Positions 1-6,437 are shown, counted from the stretch's first letter. The stretch: 8,016 bases of DNA from an uncultured Methylobacteriaceae bacterium (GCA_937872715.1 CALMTJ010000191.1:1-8016); one strand, 5' to 3'. Program-made: numbers and translations. Notes: generated by a model not told the origin, from the letters alone.

Positions 1-22
1 CGGGAGGTCCAAGCCTCTCCTT

Positions 23-64
23 CCTCGTCCTGAGGTGCCCTGCGAAGCAGGGCCGCGAAGGACG
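23..64 (+). repeat. REP-like palindromic element, copy 1
   Basis: This is a 42-nt imperfect palindrome. The inner stem pairs 37-43 with 47-53 (7 bp, loop GAA). The outer stem pairs 26-31 with 59-64 (6 bp). The flanks cctcgtcctgagg and cgcgaaggacg resemble the interspersed palindromic repeats common in rhizobial and methylobacterial intergenic regions. A second copy in opposite orientation lies at 103-144. It sits downstream of the polA stop codon, where such elements often occur and may stabilise mRNA ends or bind proteins. No T-run follows, so it is not a classical intrinsic terminator. Confidence 0.7.
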
Positions 65-76
65 CGAGACCGTCGT

Positions 77-107
77 GCACGCACCGGGGCTCAGGCCGGG
101 TGCGTGC
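77..107. repeat. stem-loop between the two REP-like copies
   Basis: Bases 77-85 (gcacgcacc) pair perfectly with 99-107 (ggtgcgtgc), giving a 9-bp stem with a 13-nt loop. The right arm overlaps the outer end of REP-like copy 2, so this hairpin and the copy 2 fold would compete. It may be the spacer of a composite paired-REP element. No function is evident. Confidence 0.45.
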
Positions 108-144
108 TTCGAGGGCCGGCGATGCCGGCCGCCTCAGCATGAGG
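103..144 (-). repeat. REP-like palindromic element, copy 2 (inverted)
   Basis: Read on the minus strand this 42-nt segment aligns without gaps to copy 1 outside the inner stem: 11 of 13 bases match in the left flank and 9 of 11 in the right flank. The inner stem has a different sequence (114-120 with 124-130) but the same 7-bp, 3-nt-loop design. One outer-stem pair is switched from C-G in copy 1 to G-C here, a compensatory change that argues for a conserved fold. It ends 45 nt downstream of the polA stop codon. Confidence 0.7.
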
Positions 145-189
145 AGGGGGAGGAGATCGCGACGCCGCTTCGATGCCGCCGCGTCACGC

Positions 190-3100
190 TCAATGCGCGG
201 CGTCCCAGTTCTCGCCCGCCCGCGCGTCGACCGCGAGGGGAACGTCGAGGGTCGCGGCCGGGAAGGGGGCCTCCTCCATCACGCGGCGGATCACCGGGAG
301 CGTGGCCGCGACCTCGTCGTCCGGCACTTCGAAGACGAGCTCGTCGTGCACCTGGAGCAGCATCCGGCCGGAGAGCCCGGCCTCGGCCAGCGCATCGTCC
401 ATCCGGATCATGGCGCGCCGGATGATGTCGGCGGCAGAGCCCTGGATGGGCGCGTTGATGGCTTGGCGCTCGACGGCGGCCCGGACGCTCGCGTTGCCGG
501 CCGAGATGTCGGGATAGTGGCAGGCGCGGCCGAACAGCGTCTTGACGTAGCCGTTCTCCCGGCACTCGCGCCGCGTTCGGTCCATGTAGTCGCGGATGCC
601 CGGGAAGCGCTCGAAATATCGCTTGATGTACTGACCGGCCTCGTCGCGCGGGATGCCGAGCTGGTTTGCGAGCCCGAAGGCCGAGATGCCGTAGACGATG
701 CCGAAATTGATCGCCTTGGCGCGCCGGCGCACGTCGGCCGGCATGCCGTCGACCGGCACCTCGAACATCTCGGAGGCGGTGGTCGCGTGGATGTCGATCC
801 CGTCCGCGAAGGCCTGTTTCAGCTGCGGGATGCCGGCGATGTCGGCCAGCAGCCGGAGCTCGATCTGCGAGTAATCGGCCGACACGATCTTGTGCCCCGG
901 CTCCGGCACGAAGGCCGTGCGGATCTTGCGGCCCTCCTCCGTTCGGATCGGGATGTTCTGCAGGTTCGGCTCCGTCGAGGAGAGCCGTCCCGTCGTGGTC
1001 GCGGCAAGCGAATAGGAGGTGTGGACCCGCCCGGTCGCCGGGTGGACGTAGGTCGGCAGCGCGTCCGTGTAGCTCTTCAGCTTGGTGAGCTGGCGCCATT
1101 CCAGCACCTTGCGGGGCAGGGGATGGTCGGAGGTCTCGGCCAGGTCCTCGAGGAGGCGGGCCCCAGTCGACCATTGCCCGGTCGCGGTTTTCCGGGCGCC
1201 CGGCAGGCCGAACTTGCCGAACAGGATGTCGGCGAGCTGCTTCGGCGAGCCGATGGTGAACCGCTCGCCCGCCACCTCGTGGACCTCGTCCTCCACCCGG
1301 GCGATGGTCTGGGCGAAATCGCCGGACATCCGGGACAGGATCTGCCGGTCGATGCGGATCCCGCGCTCCTCCATCCGGGCGAGCGTCGCGACCATGGGCC
1401 GTTCCAGGGTCTCGTAGACGGCCGTCTTGCGCTCGGGCGCGAGCCTCGGCTTCAGGCTGCGCCACAGCCGGATCGCGAGGTCCGGGCCCTCGGCCGCGTA
1501 GCGGGTCGCGGGCTCAGTCCCGACGAGGTCGAAGCCGACCGATTTCCTCCCTTTCCCGGCCACCTCCTCCAGCGGCATGCAGGCATGGCCGAGATAGGTC
1601 TGGGCCATCTGCTCCAGCCCGTGGCCGGAGAGGTTCGGGCGGCCGACGTCGAGGGCGTAGGAGAGCAGCATCGTGTCGTCGCAGGGCGCGACGTCGATCC
1701 CGTGCCGGTGCAGCACCAGCCAATCGTGCTTCACGTTCTGGCCGATCTTCAGGACGGCGGGATCCTCCAGCAGCGGCTTCAGCCGGGACAGAGCGTCGTC
1801 GAACCCGATCTGGTCCGGGGCGAGCCCGTTCTCGAAAAGGTTCTCGCCGGCGTCCGGCTCTCCGGCCCGGTGGCGCAGCGGCAGGTAGCCGGCGAGCCCG
1901 GGCTCGAGCGCCAGCGAGATGCCGACGATCTCCGACCGCATCGGGTCAGGGGACGACGTTTCGACGTCAAACGCGACCTGCCCGTGCTGCCGGGCGGCCG
2001 CGATCCATCGGTCGAGCTCCTCCCGCGAGGTCAGCGTGACGTAGCGCTCGCGGTCGCAGGCCTGCGCCCGCGCCTCGTCCTTGCGGGCGGCGGCGAGCGC
2101 CTGCGGCGTCATCGCGGCCCCGTTCCCCCTCCCGGCCGCGGAGAGCGCCGGGACGAGGGGGCGCGAACCGTCGGGACGTGTCGCCCCCGCGTCGGGAGCG
2201 CCCCCGGCGCTCCCGGCCTCCTCCCCTCGCGGCGAGGAATCGCCGCCGGTGTCGTGGAACCACCGGCCGGTCGTCGGGTCCCAGGGACGCGACAGGTCGG
2301 GATCCGGCTCCACATGGCCCGGATCGGCGCCGTAGAGGTCCGCGATCCGCTTGGTGATGGTCGTGAACTGGAGCGCCTTGGTGAAGGCGAGGAGCCGCTT
2401 CGCATCGAGGTCGAGGAGGCGCGTGTCGTCGAGCGGCACGCCGACGTCGAGGCCGCATTCGAGCGTGACCAGCTTCTTCGAGATGCGGGCCTTCTCGGCG
2501 TTCTCCTTCAGCGCCTCGCGCCGCTTCGGCTGCTTGATCTCCTCCACGCGGTCGAGGAGATCCTCCAGGCTGCCGTATTCGCTGATGAGCTGGGCGGCCG
2601 TCTTGATCCCGATGCCCGGCACGCCCGGCACGTTGTCCGTCGGGTCGCCGATCAGCGCCTGCACGTCCGGCACCTGCTCGGGCGGGACGCCGAACTTGTC
2701 GACGACGCCGTCGCGGTCGAGCCGGCGCTCCGGCCGGTAGCCGGGCTTGCCCGGGATGCCGCTCTCGAAATCGTAGAAGGTGACGCCCGGCCGGACCACC
2801 TGCATCAGGTCCTTGTCGGAGGACACGATGAGAACCTCGGCGCCCGCCGCCGAACCCTGGCAGGCATAGGAGGCGATGATGTCGTCCGCCTCCCAGCCCG
2901 CCTGCTCGATCGGGATCAAGCCGAAGGCCCGGACCGCGTCCCGCATCAGCCGGAATTGCGGGACGAGGTCCGACGGCGGCTCGGGCCGGTGCGCCTTGTA
3001 TTCAGGATAGAGCTCCGTCCGGAAGGATTGCTCCGTCTTGTCGAAGATGATGGCGAGATGCGTCGGGCGCACTCCGCAGGCGCCGTCCCGGATGAACTGC

Positions 3101-3273
3101 ATGAGCTTGGTCGTGAACAGCCGCACGGCCCCGGTCGGGAGGCCGTCGCCGGTCCGGGTGTTGTACTTCCGGTCCTGGTTCATGGACTGGAAGTAGGAGC
3201 GGAACACGAAGGAGGAGCCGTCGACGAGGAAGACCTGGTCGCCGGGGCCGACGGGGCGGGACGCTGTGCTCAT
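190..3273 (-). CDS. polA: DNA polymerase I
   Basis: This 1027-aa protein does repair synthesis and Okazaki primer removal. The 5'-nuclease domain (about 12-310) keeps LVDGSSF, IIFDKTE, EADDII, SSDKD and the helix-hairpin-helix GDPTDNVPGVPGIG. The 3'-5' exonuclease domain (about 410-610) keeps Exo I (D436, E438 in FDVET) and Exo II (N513, D517). In Exo III the usual YAAED reads YAAEG, so G596 replaces the catalytic Asp. The polymerase domain has motif A DYSQIELR (D800), O-helix KAINFGIVYG with Phe857, and motif C QVHDE (D977, E978). The C-terminus NWDAAH is typical. Residues about 343-388 form a low-complexity linker. The start at 3273 is chosen because family members begin shortly before VGPGDQVFLVDGSSF, but it lacks a clear ribosome site. 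An in-frame ATG at 3309 has one and would add 12 residues. The gene is divergent from the gene at 3466. Confidence 0.97.
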   Translation of the reverse strand: MSTASRPVGPGDQVFLVDGSSFVFRSYFQSMNQDRKYNTRTGDGLPTGAVRLFTTKLMQFIRDGACGVRPTHLAIIFDKTEQSFRTELYPEYKAHRPEPPSDLVPQFRLMRDAVRAFGLIPIEQAGWEADDIIASYACQGSAAGAEVLIVSSDKDLMQVVRPGVTFYDFESGIPGKPGYRPERRLDRDGVVDKFGVPPEQVPDVQALIGDPTDNVPGVPGIGIKTAAQLISEYGSLEDLLDRVEEIKQPKRREALKENAEKARISKKLVTLECGLDVGVPLDDTRLLDLDAKRLLAFTKALQFTTITKRIADLYGADPGHVEPDPDLSRPWDPTTGRWFHDTGGDSSPRGEEAGSAGGAPDAGATRPDGSRPLVPALSAAGRGNGAAMTPQALAAARKDEARAQACDRERYVTLTSREELDRWIAAARQHGQVAFDVETSSPDPMRSEIVGISLALEPGLAGYLPLRHRAGEPDAGENLFENGLAPDQIGFDDALSRLKPLLEDPAVLKIGQNVKHDWLVLHRHGIDVAPCDDTMLLSYALDVGRPNLSGHGLEQMAQTYLGHACMPLEEVAGKGRKSVGFDLVGTEPATRYAAEGPDLAIRLWRSLKPRLAPERKTAVYETLERPMVATLARMEERGIRIDRQILSRMSGDFAQTIARVEDEVHEVAGERFTIGSPKQLADILFGKFGLPGARKTATGQWSTGARLLEDLAETSDHPLPRKVLEWRQLTKLKSYTDALPTYVHPATGRVHTSYSLAATTTGRLSSTEPNLQNIPIRTEEGRKIRTAFVPEPGHKIVSADYSQIELRLLADIAGIPQLKQAFADGIDIHATTASEMFEVPVDGMPADVRRRAKAINFGIVYGISAFGLANQLGIPRDEAGQYIKRYFERFPGIRDYMDRTRRECRENGYVKTLFGRACHYPDISAGNASVRAAVERQAINAPIQGSAADIIRRAMIRMDDALAEAGLSGRMLLQVHDELVFEVPDDEVAATLPVIRRVMEEAPFPAATLDVPLAVDARAGENWDAAH
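2125..2237. repeat. palindrome cluster inside the polA linker
   Basis: Three adjacent hairpins lie within polA. The first pairs 2125-2136 with 2147-2161 (12 bp with a 3-nt bulge at 2153-2155). The second pairs 2193-2202 with 2206-2215 (10 bp, loop CCC). The third pairs 2225-2229 with 2233-2237 (5 bp). The encoded residues, about 347-384 of PolA, are a Gly/Ala/Pro/Arg-rich stretch between the 5'-nuclease and 3'-5' exonuclease domains. Hairpin density and low complexity suggest an in-frame insertion of a repeated palindromic element, comparable in principle to Rickettsia palindromic elements. That origin is inferred; no second copy is in the window. Confidence 0.45.
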
Positions 3274-3318
3274 TGCGGAGAGATAGCGCGCCGGCGGCCG
3301 GCCCGCCATGACCCGGTT

Positions 3319-3322
3319 CTCC
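3319..3322 (-). promoter_or_regulatory. possible ribosome binding site for an upstream polA start
   Basis: On the minus strand GGAG lies 9 nt before an ATG whose first base is 3309. This ATG is in frame with polA and would extend PolA by 12 residues (MAGRPPARYLSA). The conventional start at 3273 is preceded by a pyrimidine-rich stretch with no such motif, so the longer form cannot be dismissed. Confidence 0.4.
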
Positions 3323-3465
3323 GCGAAACCTGCGGCTTCCGTGACATCCCGTTCACTCGGGCTTCATGCACCTGACAGGATGGTCACGGTCCGCCCATCG
3401 GGGGTTAAGCGGCCGTGCCGTCTTATGCGGTTCTCCCGGCGGAACGGGACGGAAACGGAGAGGGT

Positions 3466-3750
3466 ATGACCATGAACATGAGATTGCTGGGCGCCGCGGC
3501 GCTCCTCGTCGGCGGGTTGGGGCTCGCCGCGGCCGCGAGCGCGGCTCCGGCCGGTCCGGCGACGGCCGCCGGGATCGCGGGCGGGGGCCTCGTGGAGCAC
3601 GTAGCCCAGGGCTGCGGCCCGGGCTTCTTCCGCGGCCCGCGCGGGTTCTGCAGGCCGATGGGCGGCGGCGGGTACGGCCCACGTCCGTTCTACGGCCGGC
3701 GCTGCTTCGTCCGCCCGACCCCGTTCGGACCGCGCCGCGTCTGCCGCTGA
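3466..3750 (+). CDS. small secreted Gly/Arg-rich protein, GCG...CRP type
   Basis: The product is 94 aa with a clear signal peptide: MTMNMR, a hydrophobic Ala/Leu/Gly core, then ASA before APAG, giving likely cleavage near residue 26. The mature part (about 68 aa) is basic and rich in Gly, Pro, Arg and Phe. It has four cysteines, in GCGPGFFRGPRGFCRP, RRCFVRP and RRVCR. The pattern resembles small alphaproteobacterial exported proteins described as having a GCG_CRPN domain, here with CRPM in place of CRPN. Function is unknown; two disulfides in the periplasm are likely. GGAGAGGG at 3457-3464 sits directly before ATG 3466. ATGs at 3472 and 3478 are also in frame and could be used. The gene is divergent from polA, and I could not identify a promoter. 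Confidence 0.8.
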   Translation: MTMNMRLLGAAALLVGGLGLAAAASAAPAGPATAAGIAGGGLVEHVAQGCGPGFFRGPRGFCRPMGGGGYGPRPFYGRRCFVRPTPFGPRRVCR

Positions 3751-3774
3751 GCGCCGCGTCACGGAGCTGAAACA

Positions 3775-3850
3775 CGGCCCGGGCCGGCGACATCGCGCCG
3801 AAACGCCCGGGCGCGAGATGTCGCGGACGCGGCGGCGAGGATGCCGCCGC
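3775..3850 (+). promoter_or_regulatory. leader with three consecutive stem-loops
   Basis: Three dyads occupy the 113-nt gap before the DoxX-type gene. The first is the 12-bp self-complementary cggcccgggccg at 3775-3786. The second pairs 3788-3799 with 3810-3823 (12 bp, bulge GA at 3815-3816, loop gaaacgcccg). The third pairs 3829-3836 with 3843-3850 (8 bp, loop gaggat) and ends 13 nt before the ATG at 3864. No T-run follows any stem. They could end the upstream transcript by another route, protect mRNA or affect translation. GC-rich DNA forms dyads easily, so a role is unproven. Confidence 0.4.
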
Positions 3851-3863
3851 GAATGGTGACATC

Positions 3864-4316
3864 ATGCCGGACTTCATCCGAACGCTCCTATCCTCCCGGG
3901 CCGCCGAGATCGCCGCCCGGATCGTCCTGACCTTCCCGTTCTGGGGATCCGGTCTCGCCAAGCTGGTCGATGTCCGCGCCGGGATGGCCGAGATGTCGGC
4001 CTTCGGGCTCGAGCCGGCCTGGGCCTTCAACGCGGCGGTGATCGCCGTCGAGCTTGGCGGCGCCGCCCTCGTGATTGCGAATCGCTTCACCTGGCTCGGC
4101 GCGGGCGCGCTCGGCGTGTTCACCGCCCTCACCATTCCGGTCGTGCACCATTTCTGGTCGCTCACCGGGGAGCGCGCCCAGACCGCGTTCTTCTTCGCGA
4201 CGGAGCATGTCGGGATGATCGGCGCGCTCGTGGCGGTCTCCGTCCTGTCGCTCCGGCCCCGCCCCGCCGCGGCGCTGCCGGCCGTGATCATGCCGCAGGT
4301 CGTGCCCGCCCGTTGA
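3864..4316 (+). CDS. DoxX-family integral membrane protein
   Basis: The 150-aa product has four predicted membrane helices at about 13-33, 52-72, 75-95 and 113-131, the usual DoxX layout and length. Family features include RIVLTFPFWGSGLAKL in helix 1, ELGGAALVIANRF in helix 2, GALGVFTALTIPVVHHFW around helix 3, and TEHVGMIGALVAV in helix 4. DoxX-like proteins sit in the inner membrane. Some are linked to quinone redox, thiosulfate oxidation or oxidative stress, but most have no defined role, and nothing here points to one. ATG 3864 is the natural start because the conserved helix 1 begins soon after it, although only a weak GGTGA (3855-3859) precedes it. The downstream hydrolase starts 83 nt later on the same strand. 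A small GC hairpin (4321-4326 with 4336-4341) follows the stop. Confidence 0.88.
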   Translation: MPDFIRTLLSSRAAEIAARIVLTFPFWGSGLAKLVDVRAGMAEMSAFGLEPAWAFNAAVIAVELGGAALVIANRFTWLGAGALGVFTALTIPVVHHFWSLTGERAQTAFFFATEHVGMIGALVAVSVLSLRPRPAAALPAVIMPQVVPAR

Positions 4317-4389
4317 CGACCGGCCCGCTTGGCCAGGGCCGCCCGGATCGTCTACGCCTTCCGCTGGTCCGCCGCGTGCGGCCGGCAGC

Positions 4390-4393
4390 GGAG
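4390..4393 (+). promoter_or_regulatory. ribosome binding site fixing the MBL hydrolase start
   Basis: GGAG lies 6 nt before GTG 4400. This supports GTG 4400 over the farther in-frame TTG at 4313, which overlaps the DoxX-type stop codon and would add 29 residues with no family similarity. Confidence 0.7.
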
Positions 4394-4399
4394 CGAAGC

Positions 4400-5038
4400 G
4401 TGGCCGATTTCCAGATCCAGGTCGTCCCGGTGACGCCCTTCCAGCAGAACTGCTCGCTCGCCTGGTCGGTCGCGAGCGGCCGCGGCATCGTCGTCGATCC
4501 GGGCGGCGACGTCCCGGCCATCCACGAGGCGATCGCCCGGGCCGGGATCACGATCGAGACGATCATCCTGACCCACGGCCATCTCGACCACGCGGGCGGC
4601 GCGGCCGACCTGAAGGATGAGATCGACGTGCCGATCGTCGGGCCTCATCTCGCGGACGGCCCGCTTCTGGCGCGGCTGGAGGCGCAGGGGCAGCAATACG
4701 GGCTGGACGGCGTCCGGGACGTCACGCCCGACCGCTTCCTGGCCGATGGCGAGATCATCGAGATCGCCGGCGTCACCTTCGACGTCCTGCACTGCCCCGG
4801 CCACTCGCCCGGCAGCGTCGTGCTGTACGGGGCCGGACTGCGCTTCGCCTTCATGGGGGACGTCCTGTTCAACGGCTCCGTCGGCCGGACGGACCTGCCG
4901 GGCGGCAGCCACGAGCAGCTCATCGCCTCCATCCGGACCAAGGTGCTGCCGCTCGGCGACGACGTGTCGTTCCTGCCCGGCCACGGTCCGGGATCCACGA
5001 TCGGGCACGAGCGGCTCACGAACCCGTTCCTGCGCTGA
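4400..5038 (+). CDS. metallo-beta-lactamase-fold hydrolase, YcbL/glyoxalase II-like
   Basis: This is a 212-aa single-domain cytosolic metal-dependent hydrolase. The metal site is complete: THGHLDH (H59, H61, D63, H64), H135 in HCPGHSPGS, D154 in FMGDVLF, and H195 in LPGHGPGS. NGSVGRTDLPGG and a C-terminal ERLTNPFL are typical of the short YcbL branch, which lacks the extra C-terminal substrate-binding domain of classical glyoxalase II. Relatives hydrolyse thioesters such as S-lactoylglutathione, but the substrate here cannot be deduced. The start is GTG 4400, giving ADFQIQVVPVTPFQQNCS at the N-terminus, typical for the family and served by GGAG at 4390. It follows the DoxX-type gene by 83 nt and precedes the 98-aa gene by 33 nt, so co-transcription is plausible. 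Confidence 0.95.
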   Translation: MADFQIQVVPVTPFQQNCSLAWSVASGRGIVVDPGGDVPAIHEAIARAGITIETIILTHGHLDHAGGAADLKDEIDVPIVGPHLADGPLLARLEAQGQQYGLDGVRDVTPDRFLADGEIIEIAGVTFDVLHCPGHSPGSVVLYGAGLRFAFMGDVLFNGSVGRTDLPGGSHEQLIASIRTKVLPLGDDVSFLPGHGPGSTIGHERLTNPFLR

Positions 5039-5056
5039 CGGGCTCTCGCGGCGAGC

Positions 5057-5065
5057 GGGGAGGGG
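5057..5065 (+). promoter_or_regulatory. ribosome binding site for a TTG-started gene
   Basis: GGGGAGGGG lies 6 nt before TTG 5072. The strong purine tract is the main reason to accept TTG as the start of the 98-aa protein, since no ATG or GTG lies near the beginning of the frame. Confidence 0.6.
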
Positions 5066-5071
5066 CCTCGA

Positions 5072-5368
5072 TTGGACCGGCGCTCCGACCTGTCGGGACC
5101 CGAGGACGCGATCTTCGACGCGGTGCTCCGCCTCGGCCAGGCGTTCCGGGCCGAAGGCCTCCAGAGCCCGGCCGTGATCGAGCTCGCGAGCTGGGAGGAG
5201 GGGATGAAGATCCTCCGGCTTGTCCGCACCCGCTATCGCGACCGCTACCGGCAGGCCCTCTACGGGCGCCGCGACGAGCCGGTGACGGAGGTGCAGATCT
5301 CTGGTGTGACCGTCCGGTGGCCGCCGCGGACGTGGCGCCGGCCCGGACCCGTCATCGACGCGGAGTGA
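5072..5368 (+). CDS. hypothetical 98-aa protein, TTG start
   Basis: I do not recognise this protein. It has no signal peptide or membrane helix. The N-terminal half is predicted helical (PEDAIFDAVLRLGQAFRAEG), followed by ELASWEEGMKILRLVRTRYR and a very basic stretch with many Arg and Tyr (RTRYRDRYRQALYGRRDE). It then shows a probable beta-hairpin, VTEVQISGVTVRWPPRTW, and a short tail ending in DAE. The compact alpha-then-beta layout and basic patch would fit a small nucleic-acid- or protein-binding domain, but this is a guess. The start is TTG with a strong ribosome site. It is 33 nt after the hydrolase gene and 75 nt before the glycosyltransferase gene, all on one strand. Composition matches its neighbours. 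Confidence 0.7.
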   Translation: MDRRSDLSGPEDAIFDAVLRLGQAFRAEGLQSPAVIELASWEEGMKILRLVRTRYRDRYRQALYGRRDEPVTEVQISGVTVRWPPRTWRRPGPVIDAE

Positions 5369-5443
5369 GGCGGCCCGTTACTTATCCTTAAGCGTGTCTT
5401 GCGAAGACTGCCCGTCCGGCGGGGCCGGTCCGGCGGAGCAGCC

Positions 5444-6430
5444 ATGAAGACCATCTCCATCGTCACGCCCTGCTTCAACGAGGAGGAGAGCGTCCGGCAT
5501 TGCCACGAGGCGATGCGCGATCTCTTCGCCCGGGAGCTGCCCGGCTACCGCTACGAGCACGTCTTCTGCGACAATGCCTCCGTCGACCGGACGCCGGACA
5601 TCCTGCGGGCGATCGCGGCCGGCGATCCGAACGTGAAGGTGATCCTGAACGCGCGCAATTTCGGCCCCGCCCGATCCTGCTTCAACGGCGTCATGGCGAC
5701 CACGGGCGACGCGGTGGTCCTGTGCATGCCGGTCGACCTCCAGGATCCGCCGGCGCTCCTGCCGCAATTCGTCGGGCTCTGGGAGGCCGGGTACGAGGTC
5801 GTCTACGGCATCCGCGTCACCCGCGAGGAAGGGCGGGTGATGCGCTCCGTCCGGGGCCTCTACTACCGGGTGCTGACATCCTTGTCCGAGCTGGTCGTCC
5901 CGCAGGGCACGGGCGATTACCAGCTCGTCGATCGCAAGGTCGTCGAGGCGATGCGGCAGATCGACGATTCCTCGCCCTTCATGCGCATGATGACCTTCGA
6001 ATGCGGCTTCCGGTCCGTTGGCGTGCCCTACCGGTGGGCGCGCCGGCAGCGCGGGGTGTCGAAGAACAGCCTGATCTCGCTCGTCGACCAGGGCATGAAC
6101 GGCCTCGTCACCTTCACCACCGCGCCGCTCAGGCTGGCCATGTTCGCGGGCTTCGCCGTCGCGTCGCTGGCGCTCCTCTATTCCCTCGCGAGCCTCGTCT
6201 CCGGCCTCGTCTTCTACCGGGAGCTGGCGGCTCCCGGTATCATGACGCTGATCACGGCCGTCTTCTTCTTCGGGGGCGTCCAGCTCTTCGCCATGGGCAT
6301 CCTGGCCGAGTACATCCTGGCGATCTACGGCCAGGTGCGGAAGAAGCCGATTGTCTTCGAGCGCGCCCGCATGAATTTCGACCGCCCGGCCGAGATCCCG
6401 CAGCCGGCCGCCCTGCGGCCGGTGGCCTGA
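5444..6430 (+). CDS. family 2 glycosyltransferase, GtrB/DPM1-like, membrane-anchored
   Basis: The product is 328 aa. The N-terminal GT-A domain (about 3-225) carries IVTPCFNEEE (6-15), the nucleotide-binding CDNASVDRT (42-50), PVDLQDPP (96-103), GDYQLVDRKV (157-166) and RQRGVSKNSL (201-210). Two membrane helices (about 231-256 and 265-292) and a short basic cytoplasmic tail follow, as in GtrB-type enzymes. These move a sugar from a nucleotide donor to undecaprenyl or polyprenyl phosphate on the cytoplasmic face. The metal motif usually read as DADLQDPP is PVDLQDPP here, so the first Asp is Pro, but Asp98 and Gln100 remain. ATG 5444 has GGAG 5 nt upstream; an in-frame TTG at 5399 adds an Arg-rich stretch and is unlikely. 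The membrane protein gene begins 7 nt after the stop, suggesting translational coupling. Confidence 0.95.
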   Translation: MKTISIVTPCFNEEESVRHCHEAMRDLFARELPGYRYEHVFCDNASVDRTPDILRAIAAGDPNVKVILNARNFGPARSCFNGVMATTGDAVVLCMPVDLQDPPALLPQFVGLWEAGYEVVYGIRVTREEGRVMRSVRGLYYRVLTSLSELVVPQGTGDYQLVDRKVVEAMRQIDDSSPFMRMMTFECGFRSVGVPYRWARRQRGVSKNSLISLVDQGMNGLVTFTTAPLRLAMFAGFAVASLALLYSLASLVSGLVFYRELAAPGIMTLITAVFFFGGVQLFAMGILAEYILAIYGQVRKKPIVFERARMNFDRPAEIPQPAALRPVA

Positions 6431-6437
6431 CGGGGCC

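Noticed and set aside
103..144. Intrinsic terminator for polA
   Set aside because: The stem is strong but no T-run follows on the minus strand. The match to copy 1 makes a REP-like element the better explanation.
100..3375. 1091-residue open frame on the plus strand opposite polA
   Set aside because: It is antisense to a clear polA. In high-GC DNA the opposite frame often lacks stops. Its translation is Arg/Asp/Gly/Val-rich with no recognisable domain.
3415..3465. Upstream GTG start for the secreted protein
   Set aside because: It would bury the signal peptide behind 17 residues. The ribosome site lies immediately before ATG 3466.
3310..3465. Divergent promoters between polA and the secreted protein gene
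   Set aside because: Candidates such as CTGACA and TTAAGC/TTATGC lack a correctly spaced partner. No ECF-type GGAAC/CGTT pair is present.
3353..4291. 312-residue minus-strand frame over the secreted and DoxX-type genes
   Set aside because: It covers two plus-strand genes with signal-peptide and membrane signatures. The translation is low-complexity Arg/Ser/Pro-rich sequence.
4313..4399. 29-residue N-terminal extension of the hydrolase from TTG 4313
   Set aside because: The family N-terminus begins at ADFQIQ, and GGAG precedes GTG 4400. The extension is Arg/Pro-rich and overlaps the preceding stop codon.
5378..5410. A/T-richer patch with CTTAAG and a 5-bp hairpin before the glycosyltransferase gene, considered as promoter or terminator
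   Set aside because: No -35/-10 pair with acceptable spacing and no T-run after the hairpin could be found. A promoter remains possible but unsupported.
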